From assembly GCF_026967575.1 (NCBI RefSeq), contig NZ_CP114054.1, positions 1,116,001 to 1,180,000 on the forward strand: a DNA stretch of 64,000 nt, written 5' to 3'. Within the stretch, counting starts at the first letter, position 1. Each line of letters starts with the position of its first letter. Made by a program: the position numbers and the translations under genes. Shown one piece after another: positions 27,686 through 36,021 of this stretch. The notes under the pieces are model-generated. The model was given only the letters and a program-made list of their open reading frames with translations. It did no database searches and was not told the DNA's origin. The DNA is from Aurantiacibacter sp. MUD11. Lineage in GTDB: Bacteria; Pseudomonadota; Alphaproteobacteria; Sphingomonadales; Sphingomonadaceae.

Positions 27686-28518
27686 GCGGCGGCTCCGTAA
27701 GGTGGTTTGTCCAGCCCCTTCGGGCTCTTGGTGAAGATCTCGCAGCCGTCCTCGGTAATGCCGATCGAGTGCTCGAACTGCGCCGACAGGCTCTTGTCGC
27801 GGGTCACCGCGGTCCAGCCGTCGTTGAGCAGCTTCACGTGCGGGCGGCCAAGGTTGATCATCGGTTCGATGGTCATGAACATGCCCGGCTTCAGCACCGG
27901 ACCCGTTCCGGCGCGGGCAGCGTGGACCACTTCGGGCGCATCGTGGAACAGGCGGCCAAGGCCGTGGCCGCAGAATTCCCGCACCACGCCGTAACGCTGG
28001 CGTTCGGCATGCTGCTGGATGGCCGCGCCGATATCGCCCAGCCGCGCACCGGGGCGCGCCTCGGCAATGCCGATCATCAGGCATTCGTAGGTCACCTCGA
28101 CCAGCTTCTTCGCCTTCAGCGGCACGTCGCCGACCATGAACATGCGGCTGGTGTCGCCGTGCCAGCCGTCGAGCAGCGGGGTGACGTCGATATTGACGAT
28201 GTCGCCGTCCTTCAGCCGCTTGTCCGCCGGGATGCCGTGGCAGACCACATGGTTGATGCTGGTGCAGCACGAATGGGCGAAACCGCGATAGCCCATGGTC
28301 GCCGGCACAGCGCCGGCGTCCAGCGTCATCTCGCGCACCACACGGTCAAGCTCTGCCGTGGTGACACCCGGCACCACGCGCTCGGTCAGCTCGTCGAGGA
28401 TCTCGGCGGCCAGGCGGCCGGCCTTGCGCATCCCTTCGTAGCCTTCCGGCCCGTGCAGCTTGATGGTGCCGTCGCGATAGACGGACATGTCTTCGGTTAC
28501 GTGCTGGTATTCGGTCAT
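27682..28518 (-). CDS. map: Methionine aminopeptidase type I
   Basis: MetAP removes the N-terminal methionine of new proteins. The 278-residue protein has the pita-bread fold residues: H in CTSINHVVCHGIP, the metal aspartates in NIDVTPLLDGWHGDTSRMF, H in EFCGHGLGRLFHDAPEV, E in TIEPMINLGRPH and the last E in TEDGCEIFTKSP. There is a 20-residue N-terminal extension before the core, common in alphaproteobacteria. I use ATG 28518; an ATG three codons upstream (MRRMTEY) is also possible. The stop overlaps the cytochrome gene start. Confidence 0.96.
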   Translation of the reverse strand: MTEYQHVTEDMSVYRDGTIKLHGPEGYEGMRKAGRLAAEILDELTERVVPGVTTAELDRVVREMTLDAGAVPATMGYRGFAHSCCTSINHVVCHGIPADKRLKDGDIVNIDVTPLLDGWHGDTSRMFMVGDVPLKAKKLVEVTYECLMIGIAEARPGARLGDIGAAIQQHAERQRYGVVREFCGHGLGRLFHDAPEVVHAARAGTGPVLKPGMFMTIEPMINLGRPHVKLLNDGWTAVTRDKSLSAQFEHSIGITEDGCEIFTKSPKGLDKPPYGAAA

Positions 28519-28560
28519 GCGCCGCATGTAGGCACATTCGCACCAAATTGCGAGATGCGC

Positions 28561-29382
28561 TTAGTTCCGCGCGGCAAAGGCACCGCGATATTCCTCGCGC
28601 ACGGTCTGCAACAGTTCTGCCGTCACCGGGAAGGTGAACTCGTAGCTGCCTTCCGCATAAGGCCCCGCCAGGTATGGCGCGATCTGGATGCCGATGCGGT
28701 TGAATAGCGCCCCGTCGGTCGAGCCGAGCAGCAGGTTCGTCTCGTCCGGCTTCACGCAGGAATCGAAAGGATCGTTCGAATGCTCCTCCACCGGGCGGCC
28801 CCGGCGACGTTCCCTCTCCCGGTTGAGCGCTTCGCACAGCTGTTCTCCCAGCGCGCGGTCCAGCGCAGCGGGCGAGGTGAAGAAGGCGATCGGTTCAAGC
28901 GCGATATTGCGCTGCTTGTCCCACACGATGGTGTCGAAGCCGTAATTGGGATGCGCACCCCCGGTATAGCTGGACAGGTCCGCCGACAGGCTCAGCCAGT
29001 CGGGCAGGTTGGCCACCACTTCCCACCTGGTGCTGTCCGAGTAGGTGTTGAACGGGAAGCCGTTGTCGCGCGCTTCCTCCTGGCCCTGAGTCGCCCGCGT
29101 GGCCAGCGCGTTGCGTTCGCGGTCCAGCCGCACGTCCAGCCAGCGCGCCAGCGGCACGATCTCGCCGGCGGCCTGCGGATAGGAATACTCGAAGATGAAC
29201 AGGTCGGTCTCTTCCGACACCTGCCTGGCCCCGCCCACCGGCAGCGATTCGCTGGTGGCACCGGGCGGCAGGGGTGCCTCCGGAGTCTGCGAAGCAGTAG
29301 CCGACGGGTCGTCGATCTCGTCTGCCGGAACGCATGCCGCCAGCAGCAAGGGACCAAAGACACAGGAGATTCGTCGGAACAT
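28561..29382 (-). CDS. DUF3298 (RsiV/PdaC-like) lipoprotein
   Basis: A 273-residue exported protein with a lipobox LLLAAC (Cys17) and the DUF4163/DUF3298 pair known from RsiV and the deacetylase PdaC. The diagnostic motif SSYTGGAHPNYGFDT is present, as is QIAPYLAGPYAEGSYEFTFP near the end. The region between signal and domain (about residues 20-50) is Pro/Ser-rich. No sigma factor is adjacent, so an anti-sigma role is not supported. GGAGAG is 3 to 8 bases before ATG 29382. It is divergent from the aminopeptidase gene, 48 bases away. Confidence 0.82.
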   Translation of the reverse strand: MFRRISCVFGPLLLAACVPADEIDDPSATASQTPEAPLPPGATSESLPVGGARQVSEETDLFIFEYSYPQAAGEIVPLARWLDVRLDRERNALATRATQGQEEARDNGFPFNTYSDSTRWEVVANLPDWLSLSADLSSYTGGAHPNYGFDTIVWDKQRNIALEPIAFFTSPAALDRALGEQLCEALNRERERRRGRPVEEHSNDPFDSCVKPDETNLLLGSTDGALFNRIGIQIAPYLAGPYAEGSYEFTFPVTAELLQTVREEYRGAFAARN

Positions 29383-29430
29383 CACTCTCCAGCCTTTCCA
29401 AATGGCGATGAAAACGGCAAGCGGAATTGC

Positions 29431-30813
29431 ATGACTATCACAGCAGACCTGATCCAGCCGGACCGCGGGCAAGAGGCCATCGCGATCCACCTCGTCAACA
29501 GCGAAACGTTCGACGGTTTCGCCAGCGGGTTGAGCGGCCCGCAGCGTGCCGCGCTGGCGGCGCAGAAGTTCACCGGCGGCGGCTACCAGGTGGGCATCGT
29601 GCCCGATGGTGAAAGCTGGTTCGCGGTTGGCGGCGTCGCCGATCCGGAAGAGCTTTCCAGCTGGTGCCTGGCCAAGCTGGCCGAGGTCCTGCCGGAGGGG
29701 ACCTATCGCCTTGCCGAGCACAAGCCCGGCCCGGCGCTGTTCGGCTGGCAGACCGCGCAATACCGCTTCGAACGCTACACCAAGGACGAGAAGGCTGAAG
29801 GGCCGCGCGTGCTGCTGACCGAGGACGTCGCCAAGATCGACCTCGTCGCGCTGGAAGCGCAGGCGGCTTCGCTGGTGGCTGATCTGGTCAACACCCCGGC
29901 GGAGGACATGGGCCCCGCCGCGCTGGAGGCGGAGGCGGAGCGCATTTCCAAGGAATGCGACGCCTCGATCGAAATCACCCGCGGCGATGCGCTGGAAAAG
30001 GGCTTCCCCATGGTTCACGCCGTGGGCCGGGCGGCGGAGCGCAAGCATGCACCGCGCCTGATCCAGCTCAACTGGGGCAAGGACGATCACCCGCGCGTCG
30101 CCATCATCGGCAAGGGCGTGTGCTTCGATTCGGGCGGCCTCGACATCAAGAATGCGCGCGGCATGCTGTTGATGAAGAAGGACATGGGCGGCGCGGCGCA
30201 TGCGCTGGCGCTGGCCGAACTGGTGATGAAGGCGAACCTCAAGGTGCGGCTGCACTGCGTGGTGCCGGCGGTGGAGAACGCCATCAGTTCCAATTCCTTC
30301 CGCCCCGGCGACGTGCTTTCCAGCCGCAAGGGGCTGACCGTGGAAATCGGCAATACCGATGCCGAGGGTCGGCTGATCCTGGGCGATGCGCTGACCCTGG
30401 CGAGCGAGCACGAGCCGGAGCTGATCATCGATTTTGCCACCCTGACCGGCGCGGCGCGCGTTGCCGTGGGGCCGGACCTGCCCGCGCTGTTCACCCGCCG
30501 CGACCAGACCGCCGAGCAGTTGCTCGAGGCCGGCAAGGCGCACGACGACGCGCCCTGGCGCCTGCCCCTGCACGATCCCTATGCCGAATGGCTGAAGTCC
30601 GACATTGCCGACACGAACAACACGCACAACAACGGCTTCGCCGGGGCGAGCGTGGCGGCGAGCTTCCTCGACAAGTTCGTGGGCGAGGATATCGACTGGG
30701 CGCATTTCGACACCTTCGCCTGGCGTCCTGCCGCCAAGCCCGGTCGCCCGAAGGGCGGCGCCGCGCTGGGCCTGCGCGCCGCCTTCCACGCGCTGCGCGG
30801 GCGATACGGCTGA
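29431..30813 (+). CDS. M17 leucyl aminopeptidase family protein
   Basis: A cytoplasmic metallo-aminopeptidase of 460 residues. The M17 signature blocks are complete: IIGKGVCFDSGGLDIKNARG, LMKKDMGGAAHALALAELVM and the most conserved NTDAEGRLILGDALTLASEH, which give the two-metal ligands and the catalytic lysine and arginine. SSNSFRPGDVLSSRKGLTVE is also typical. The N-terminal domain is diverged, so this is the PepA-like group often called leucyl aminopeptidase family protein rather than classic PepA. Translation starts at ATG 29431; a longer open frame upstream has no conserved sequence and overlaps the divergent gene. Confidence 0.92.
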   Translation: MTITADLIQPDRGQEAIAIHLVNSETFDGFASGLSGPQRAALAAQKFTGGGYQVGIVPDGESWFAVGGVADPEELSSWCLAKLAEVLPEGTYRLAEHKPGPALFGWQTAQYRFERYTKDEKAEGPRVLLTEDVAKIDLVALEAQAASLVADLVNTPAEDMGPAALEAEAERISKECDASIEITRGDALEKGFPMVHAVGRAAERKHAPRLIQLNWGKDDHPRVAIIGKGVCFDSGGLDIKNARGMLLMKKDMGGAAHALALAELVMKANLKVRLHCVVPAVENAISSNSFRPGDVLSSRKGLTVEIGNTDAEGRLILGDALTLASEHEPELIIDFATLTGAARVAVGPDLPALFTRRDQTAEQLLEAGKAHDDAPWRLPLHDPYAEWLKSDIADTNNTHNNGFAGASVAASFLDKFVGEDIDWAHFDTFAWRPAAKPGRPKGGAALGLRAAFHALRGRYG

Positions 30814-30922
30814 CGGGCGAGGTTGCAGCAGCGCCCGCACGCGTCTAAGCGCGCCTGCACACAGGGGCATCCTGCACAACGAAGATACGGGTAAACGGCG
30901 CTTGAGCCAGGACCAGAACAGC

Positions 30923-31261
30923 ATGACCGACAAGGGGACCCAGGGGCCTTTCGCCCTGTCCGGCCCCGTGGCGCGTCCCGATCCGCGGGTCGAACCGATC
31001 CGCGGCGACCTTGCGCATATCGGTCTCGCGGGGAAGCACTTCGTGCCGCACTATGCCGTGCCCCAGCCGCGCGGCGTGCTGCCCGGCGGCGCACCGCTGC
31101 TGGCTGCGCCCGAGGAAGGCGCGGAAGAGCTGTGCGTGCTGATCGAAGGCGACAGCTTCGAAGTGCTCGACGTCACGCGGGAATGGGCCTGGGGCTGCCT
31201 CTCGCTGGAAGGGCCGGTGGGCTATGTCCACCTCGACCGGCTCGAACCGGTCAGCGCCTGA
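30923..31261 (+). CDS. SH3-like domain protein (NlpC/P60-type, catalytic domain absent)
   Basis: A 112-residue protein that matches the N-terminal SH3 domain of C40 peptidases: GDLAHIGLAGKHFVPHYAVP, then LCVLIEGDSFEVLDVTREWA and GPVGYVHLDRLEPVSA. In related genomes such a domain is followed by an NlpC/P60 cysteine peptidase domain next to an M17 aminopeptidase gene. Here the frame stops right after the SH3 part, 3 bases before argC. It may be a remnant or an SH3-only binding protein. ATG 30923 is used; a TTG at 30902 is a possible alternative start. Confidence 0.7.
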   Translation: MTDKGTQGPFALSGPVARPDPRVEPIRGDLAHIGLAGKHFVPHYAVPQPRGVLPGGAPLLAAPEEGAEELCVLIEGDSFEVLDVTREWAWGCLSLEGPVGYVHLDRLEPVSA

Positions 31262-31264
31262 GCC

Positions 31265-32194
31265 ATGGCTCACACCGTCTTCATCGACGGCGGCGCCGGC
31301 ACGACCGGGCTGGAGATCGCCGACCGGCTGAAGGGCCGCAAGGAATTCGAGCTGATCAAGCTCAACGATGACGAGCGCAAGGATCCCGACTGCCGTCGCA
31401 CCGCGCTCAACTTCGCCGATTTCGTCATCCTCTGCCTGCCCGACGACGCCGCGCGCGATGCCGTGGCCATGCTCGACAAGGCGTCAGGCACGCGGGTGAT
31501 CGACGCTTCCACCGCGCACCGCACCGCGCCCGGCTGGATCTACGGCTTCCCCGAACTGGTCGGCCCCAGCGTGGTTGCCGGGGCGGACCGGGTGTCCAAT
31601 CCCGGCTGCTATCCTACCGGTTTCCTGGCGCTGATGGCGCCGCTGGTGCGCGCCAAGCTGCTGCCGCGCGACTGGCCCTACACCGTCAACGCCGTCTCCG
31701 GCTATTCGGGCGGCGGCAAGAGCCTGATCGAACGCTTCCGGGGCGATGGCAGCAACATCGCCTTCATGGACTATGGCCTGACGCTGGATCACAAGCACCT
31801 GCCGGAAATGCAGCAGAAGTCCGGCCTCGCCAATCCGCCGGTCTTCGCACCGGCCGTGGTGCCGGGCTTCCGGGGCATGGTGGTGGAAGTGCCGCTGCCG
31901 ATCCGGGCGATGCGCAGCGCCTCCCCGCCCGACGAGCTGCGCGCCGAACTCACCCGCTACTACGAGGACGCTCCGCTGATCACCGTGCACCAGGAGCCGG
32001 TGAGCGAAGTGCTGCTGCACACGGATGCCGCGCCCTCCGACCGGGTGGACCTGCACGTGTTCGCCGACAGCAAGGGCGAGACCGCCCGGCTGGTGGCGGT
32101 GCTCGACAACCTCGGCAAGGGCGCCAGCGGCGCGGCGGTACAATCGCTGAACCTGATGGCGGGAATCGATCCGCTGGCCGGACTGCGTCTCTGA
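31265..32194 (+). CDS. argC: N-acetyl-gamma-glutamyl-phosphate reductase
   Basis: ArgC makes N-acetylglutamate semialdehyde in arginine synthesis. The 309-residue protein is of the shorter type 2 class: VFIDGGAGTTGLEIADRLKG is the NADP loop and C115 in SNPGCYPTGFLALM the catalytic thiol. YSGGGKSLIERFRGDG and KHLPEMQQKSGLANPPVFAP are conserved. It is the last gene of this cluster and is followed by a 251-base regulatory gap before glnB. No other arg gene is adjacent. Confidence 0.94.
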   Translation: MAHTVFIDGGAGTTGLEIADRLKGRKEFELIKLNDDERKDPDCRRTALNFADFVILCLPDDAARDAVAMLDKASGTRVIDASTAHRTAPGWIYGFPELVGPSVVAGADRVSNPGCYPTGFLALMAPLVRAKLLPRDWPYTVNAVSGYSGGGKSLIERFRGDGSNIAFMDYGLTLDHKHLPEMQQKSGLANPPVFAPAVVPGFRGMVVEVPLPIRAMRSASPPDELRAELTRYYEDAPLITVHQEPVSEVLLHTDAAPSDRVDLHVFADSKGETARLVAVLDNLGKGASGAAVQSLNLMAGIDPLAGLRL

Positions 32195-32205
32195 GCGGCA
32201 CACGC

Positions 32206-32222
32206 TGCCCATAATTTGGGCA
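32206..32222. promoter_or_regulatory. 17-bp inverted repeat upstream of glnB
   Basis: TGCCCA-TAATT-TGGGCA is a perfect 6-5-6 palindrome just after argC. Its 17-bp geometry is like an NtrC site (TGCAC half sites), but the bases differ at key positions. A second small palindrome CGCAA-ATG-TTGCG is at 32296-32308. One or both may bind a nitrogen regulator of glnBA; the first could also be a weak argC terminator. Confidence 0.4.
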
Positions 32223-32361
32223 CACCTGCATGCAAATTCGTCAAGCGCGGCACACCCCCAACGCAATTTGATTGCTTCGGTTACGCGAACTGCGGCGCAA
32301 ATGTTGCGAATCCGCCCTTTCGCTAGGCCGTGCGATTGTCTACCCACGCGTGCAGCCGCTC

Positions 32362-32377
32362 TGGCATGATTCTTGTA
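32362..32377 (+). promoter_or_regulatory. Sigma54-like promoter for glnBA
   Basis: TGGCATGATTCTTGTA matches the sigma54 pattern TGGCAC-G-N4-TTGC-A at all but two positions, with the GG and TG cores at the required distance. It lies about 70 bases before the glnB GTG. glnBA is a classic NtrC/RpoN target in alphaproteobacteria. The T in place of C in the -12 element is a real deviation. Confidence 0.5.
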
Positions 32378-32430
32378 AACCACGCGAGCGGGAACTGCTC
32401 ATTGGGAGAAAGGCCCGCCAAAACGGGTAA

Positions 32431-32784
<354 letters not shown>

Positions 32785-32855
32785 ACCAGGGATCGCATTC
32801 CAGGCATTCCCGCCAGAACAAACACTCATACGTTCAAAGACAAGGAAATACCGAC

Positions 32856-34265
32856 ATGGCCAGTGCAAAGGATATCGTGAAGCGCATCAAGGAAGAGGAG
32901 ATCGAATGGGTCGACCTTCGCTTCACTGACCCGAAGGGCAAGTGGCAGCACCTCTCGATGTGCGCCAGCGTCATCGATGAAGACGCCCTCGAAGAAGGCC
33001 TGATGTTCGACGGTTCGTCGATCGAAGGCTGGAAGACCATCAACGAATCCGACATGATCCTGAAGCCGGACTGCTCGGCCAGCTGGGTCGATCCGTTCAG
33101 CGCCACGCCGATGCTCGCCATCAACTGCGACATCGTGGAGCCGTCCAACGGCGAACTCTACGAGCGTGATCCGCGTTCGACCGCCAAGCGCGCCGAAGCC
33201 TACCTGAAGAGCACCGGCATCGGCGACACCGTGTTCGTCGGTCCGGAACCCGAATTCTTCATGTTCGACGACGTTCGCTTCGAAGACGGCTATGCCGGCT
33301 CGGGCTACCAGATCGACGATGTCGAGCTGCCGACCAACACCGGCGCCGACATGGAAATGGGCAACATGGGCCACCGTCCGCGCGCCAAGGGCGGCTACTT
33401 CCCCGTCGCGCCGGTCGACAGCGCCATGGACATCCGTGCCGAAATGGTCAGCACGATGATGGAAATGGGCCTGCCGATGGACAAGCACCACCACGAAGTG
33501 GCGGCTGCCCAGCACGAGCTCGGCATCACCTTCGGCACGCTGACCGAAACCGCCGACCGCGTGCAGGTGTACAAGTACGTCGTGCAGCAGGTCGCCCACG
33601 CCTATGGCAAGACCGCGACCTTCATGCCCAAGCCGATCAAGGAAGATAACGGCAGCGGCATGCACACCCACATGTCGATCTGGAAGGATGGCAAGCCGAC
33701 CTTCGCGGGCAACGAATATGCCGGCCTGTCGGAAACCTGCCTCCACTACATCGGCGGTGTGATCAAGCACGCCAAGGCCATCAACGCCTTCACCAACGCC
33801 ACGACCAACTCGTACAAGCGTCTGGTGCCGGGCTTCGAGGCTCCGGTGCTGCTGGCCTACTCGGCGCGCAACCGTTCGGCCTCCTGCCGTATTCCCTACG
33901 GCTCGGGCGAAAAGGCCAAGCGCGTGGAATTCCGCTTCCCCGATGCCCTGGCCAACCCGTACCTCGCCTTCTCGGCGCTGCTGATGGCCGGCCTCGACGG
34001 GATCGAGAACAAGATCCACCCGGGCGATGCCATGGACAAGAACCTGTACGATCTGCCGCCGGCCGAACTGGCCGACGTGCCGACCGTCTGCGGTTCGCTG
34101 CGTGAAGCCCTGCTGGCGCTGCGCGACGACCATGACTTCCTGCTCAAGGGCGGCGTGTTCACCACCGACCAGATCGAAGCCTACTGCGACCTCAAGTGGG
34201 AAGAAGTGCTGCGCTTCGAAACCACCCCGTCGCCGGTCGAATTCGACATGTACTACTCGTCGTAA
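32856..34265 (+). CDS. glnA: Glutamine synthetase type I
   Basis: GlnA joins ammonia and glutamate using ATP; it is a dodecamer in the cytoplasm. The 469-residue protein is the GSI-beta form: [20 protein letters not shown], the metal site [32 protein letters not shown], and the adenylylation site Y398 in [20 protein letters not shown] precedes ATG 32856. It is the second gene of the glnBA operon and ends 25 bases before a strong terminator. Activity is likely controlled by GlnE adenylylation and PII. Confidence 0.97.
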   Translation: MASAKDIVKRIKEEEIEWVDLRFTDPKGKWQHLSMCASVIDEDALEEGLMFDGSSIEGWKTINESDMILKPDCSASWVDPFSATPMLAINCDIVEPSNGELYERDPRSTAKRAEAYLKSTGIGDTVFVGPEPEFFMFDDVRFEDGYAGSGYQIDDVELPTNTGADMEMGNMGHRPRAKGGYFPVAPVDSAMDIRAEMVSTMMEMGLPMDKHHHEVAAAQHELGITFGTLTETADRVQVYKYVVQQVAHAYGKTATFMPKPIKEDNGSGMHTHMSIWKDGKPTFAGNEYAGLSETCLHYIGGVIKHAKAINAFTNATTNSYKRLVPGFEAPVLLAYSARNRSASCRIPYGSGEKAKRVEFRFPDALANPYLAFSALLMAGLDGIENKIHPGDAMDKNLYDLPPAELADVPTVCGSLREALLALRDDHDFLLKGGVFTTDQIEAYCDLKWEEVLRFETTPSPVEFDMYYSS

Positions 34266-34290
34266 GACGGGTTCGGGATACCGAAACAGG

Positions 34291-34324
34291 AAGGGCCGCC
34301 CGGGAGACCGGGCGGCCCTTTTGC
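34291..34324 (+). terminator. Intrinsic terminator of glnBA
   Basis: A perfect 13-base-pair stem (34291-34303 with 34308-34320), GC-rich and closed by a GAGA loop, ends in a T-rich tail (34319-34322). It follows the glnA stop by 25 bases. It probably insulates glnA from the convergent membrane protein gene. Confidence 0.9.
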
Positions 34325-34352
34325 TTTCCGACGGTCTGGGTGGTTGCCCGAG

Positions 34353-35000
34353 CTAGCGCGGGTTCAGCATGCCCCGGCGGCCGCTCGCGATGAACGAGCC
34401 GACGAGCCCCGCCGCATAGATCATCGACAACCAGTCGAGCGGTGCCGGAGCCGCCGCGTACCCCAGCTGTGCCAGCAGGGCCCAGCCGCCGCCAAAGGCG
34501 AACAGCAAGTAGAAGGCGGCAGTCGCGCTTTCGCGCGAGACCATCTTCATCAGCTCGTCCGCATAGCGCCATTGGGCAAGGCCGAGGACGATCCCGAGCA
34601 GGATCAACGGCAGGGCGATGAGGCCGACATACGGCGTGATCGGACCCGCAGGGCCAGACAGCGCGGCCAGCAGCAGGGCCGCGCCCATGCAGGTGATCGA
34701 CGAGGCGCTGAAGGCGAGCAGACGACGCTGCTCCTGCAGTTCGAGGGCATCCTCGACATTGAGGAACCGCGCACCGAAGCCGGGGTGCACCACGCCCACG
34801 GCCACCATCAGCGCCGTCAGCAGGTAGATGATGCCGACCAGTCCGGCCACTTCCGCCGAAGACCCGAGATCGACGGACGGCAGGTCTGCCATCCGCATGA
34901 ACGCGCTGGCCGCGACAAAGCCGAATACGGCCCCCGCCCCGGTCGCGATGGCGGCCTTGCGCCATTTGCTGTTCAGCTTCGCCTGTTCCGCCATGTCCAT
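34353..35000 (-). CDS. Six-helix membrane protein paired with XRE regulator
   Basis: A 215-residue integral membrane protein with about six hydrophobic helices, near residues 18-40, 54-74, 100-118, 126-146, 160-182 and 190-208. It has a short basic N-terminus (NSKWRKAA) and an acidic amphipathic cytoplasmic segment between helices 2 and 3 (LNVEDALELQEQRRLLA). No family recognised. The ATG at 35000 overlaps the stop of the XRE gene by one base (TAATG), so the pair is coupled and likely one unit. Such regulator/membrane protein pairs are widespread and mostly uncharacterised. It could sense an envelope signal for the regulator, but nothing in the sequence shows this. Confidence 0.82.
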   Translation of the reverse strand: MDMAEQAKLNSKWRKAAIATGAGAVFGFVAASAFMRMADLPSVDLGSSAEVAGLVGIIYLLTALMVAVGVVHPGFGARFLNVEDALELQEQRRLLAFSASSITCMGAALLLAALSGPAGPITPYVGLIALPLILLGIVLGLAQWRYADELMKMVSRESATAAFYLLFAFGGGWALLAQLGYAAAPAPLDWLSMIYAAGLVGSFIASGRRGMLNPR

Positions 35001-35209
35001 TACTCCGCCTCCGGTTCCCAATCGTCGATAAACAGGTCCGGCACGCTCACCGCGAACAGCTTCGCCATGCGCAGTGCCAGTGGCAGCGAGGGATCGTACT
35101 TGTCGGTCTCGACCGCATTGATGGTCTGGCGCGAGACGCCCAGCCGGCGCGCCAGTTCGCCCTGGCTCCAGCCCTTCGCTTCGCGAAATTCCTTCAAGCG
35201 GTTCTGCAC
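35000..35209 (-). CDS. Small XRE-family HTH transcriptional regulator
   Basis: A 69-residue Cro/C1-type regulator, almost only a helix-turn-helix domain: MQNRLKEFREAKGWSQGELA then RRLGVSRQTINAVETDKY, followed by LPLALRMAKLFAVSVPDLF and an acidic tail (DDWEPEAE). Small proteins of this type act as dimers. The start is GTG 35209 with AGGAGA 9 bases upstream. Directly upstream are three 16-bp palindromes (35228-35277), so autorepression is the simplest model. It is coupled to the downstream membrane protein gene. Confidence 0.92.
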   Translation of the reverse strand: MQNRLKEFREAKGWSQGELARRLGVSRQTINAVETDKYDPSLPLALRMAKLFAVSVPDLFIDDWEPEAE

Positions 35210-35227
35210 CGAATCGATCTCCTGCCT

Positions 35228-35277
35228 GTAAAGAGCTCTTTACTGTAAAGAGTTCTTGTCAGTCAAGAGCTCTTTAC
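35228..35277. promoter_or_regulatory. Three phased 16-bp operators upstream of the XRE gene
   Basis: GTAAAGAGCTCTTTAC (35228-35243) is a perfect palindrome. It is followed by GTAAAGAGTTCTTGTC (35245-35260) and GTCAAGAGCTCTTTAC (35262-35277), each starting exactly 17 bases after the last. A -35-like TTGACT on the minus strand lies in the third copy. The array is 18 bases from the XRE start codon and between it and the divergent lysozyme gene. Binding by the XRE protein is inferred from place and form. Confidence 0.8.
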
Positions 35278-35348
35278 AATCCGCTTTCCTACCTGATTGC
35301 CACGCGCCTAGCGGACAGGCCCGAATCGCTGCAGGAAAGGCACCGCCA

Positions 35349-35951
35349 ATGAACCGCAAACCTCTCTTCGACACGCTCCGCCGCATGCTTGGCCGGGGCT
35401 TCACCCGGGCCGAGGTGGAAGAGCTCGACAGGGCTGCCGACTATCTGTCCCAGGACAGTGTTCCCTGTGTTCCACATTACCCCTCGCCGCGCGCCGTCGG
35501 CCCTGATGGCATTGCCCTGATCAAGCGGTTCGAAGGCTGCGCGAAAATCCGCGCCGACGGCATGGTGGAAGCCTATCCCGATCCCGGCACCGGGGCAGAG
35601 CCGTGGACCATCGGCTGGGGCGCTACCGGCCCCGGAATCGCTCGCGGCACCGTCTGGACCAGAGAGGCCTGCGACGCCCGGCTGGAGGCGGACCTGGCGC
35701 GCTATGCCGCAGAAGTCGCCGACGAGCTGGACGGTGCCGCGACCAGCCAGCAGCAGTTCGATGCGTTGGTCAGCTTCCACTACAACACCGGCGCCATCGC
35801 CACGGCCACCCTCACCCGGCTGCACAAGGCGGGCGACCATGACGGCGCGGCCAGCGAGTTCGCGCGCTGGTGTTATGCCGGTGGCCGGAAACTGAAAGGC
35901 CTCGCCCGCCGCCGCGAAGCCGAGGCCAGGCTCTACCGTCTAGGTTCCTGA
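35349..35951 (+). CDS. Phage-type lysozyme (GH24 family)
   Basis: A 200-residue muramidase. The GH24 triad appears as E62 in IKRFEGCAKI, D78 in AYPDPGTGAEPWTIGWG and T87. The later DALVSFHYNTGAIATATL and GLARRREAEARLYR match T4-type and prophage endolysins. It carries an extra N-terminal segment of about 45 residues (RGFTRAEVEELDRAADYLSQ) and no signal peptide. No other phage gene is close, so this is an isolated endolysin or domesticated copy. Its start lies 72 bases from the triple operator and it may share that control. Confidence 0.88.
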   Translation: MNRKPLFDTLRRMLGRGFTRAEVEELDRAADYLSQDSVPCVPHYPSPRAVGPDGIALIKRFEGCAKIRADGMVEAYPDPGTGAEPWTIGWGATGPGIARGTVWTREACDARLEADLARYAAEVADELDGAATSQQQFDALVSFHYNTGAIATATLTRLHKAGDHDGAASEFARWCYAGGRKLKGLARRREAEARLYRLGS

Positions 35952-36021
35952 GTGGCGCAATTCGACACCAGTCTGGAACCGGTTGGGTCATTGCCCCGTT
36001 CGGGTTGCAGAGGAGCATGCA

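Noticed and set aside
28780-29430. A 217-codon extension upstream of the M17 aminopeptidase
   Set aside because: It is antisense to the DUF3298 lipoprotein gene and has no conserved sequence; the family N-terminus begins at 29431.
30923-31261. Frameshifted full NlpC/P60 gene
   Set aside because: argC begins 3 bases after the stop, so there is no room for a catalytic domain in another frame.
35349-35951. Prophage at the lysozyme gene
   Set aside because: No other phage gene, integrase, tRNA or attachment-like repeat is near; neighbours are ordinary chromosomal genes.
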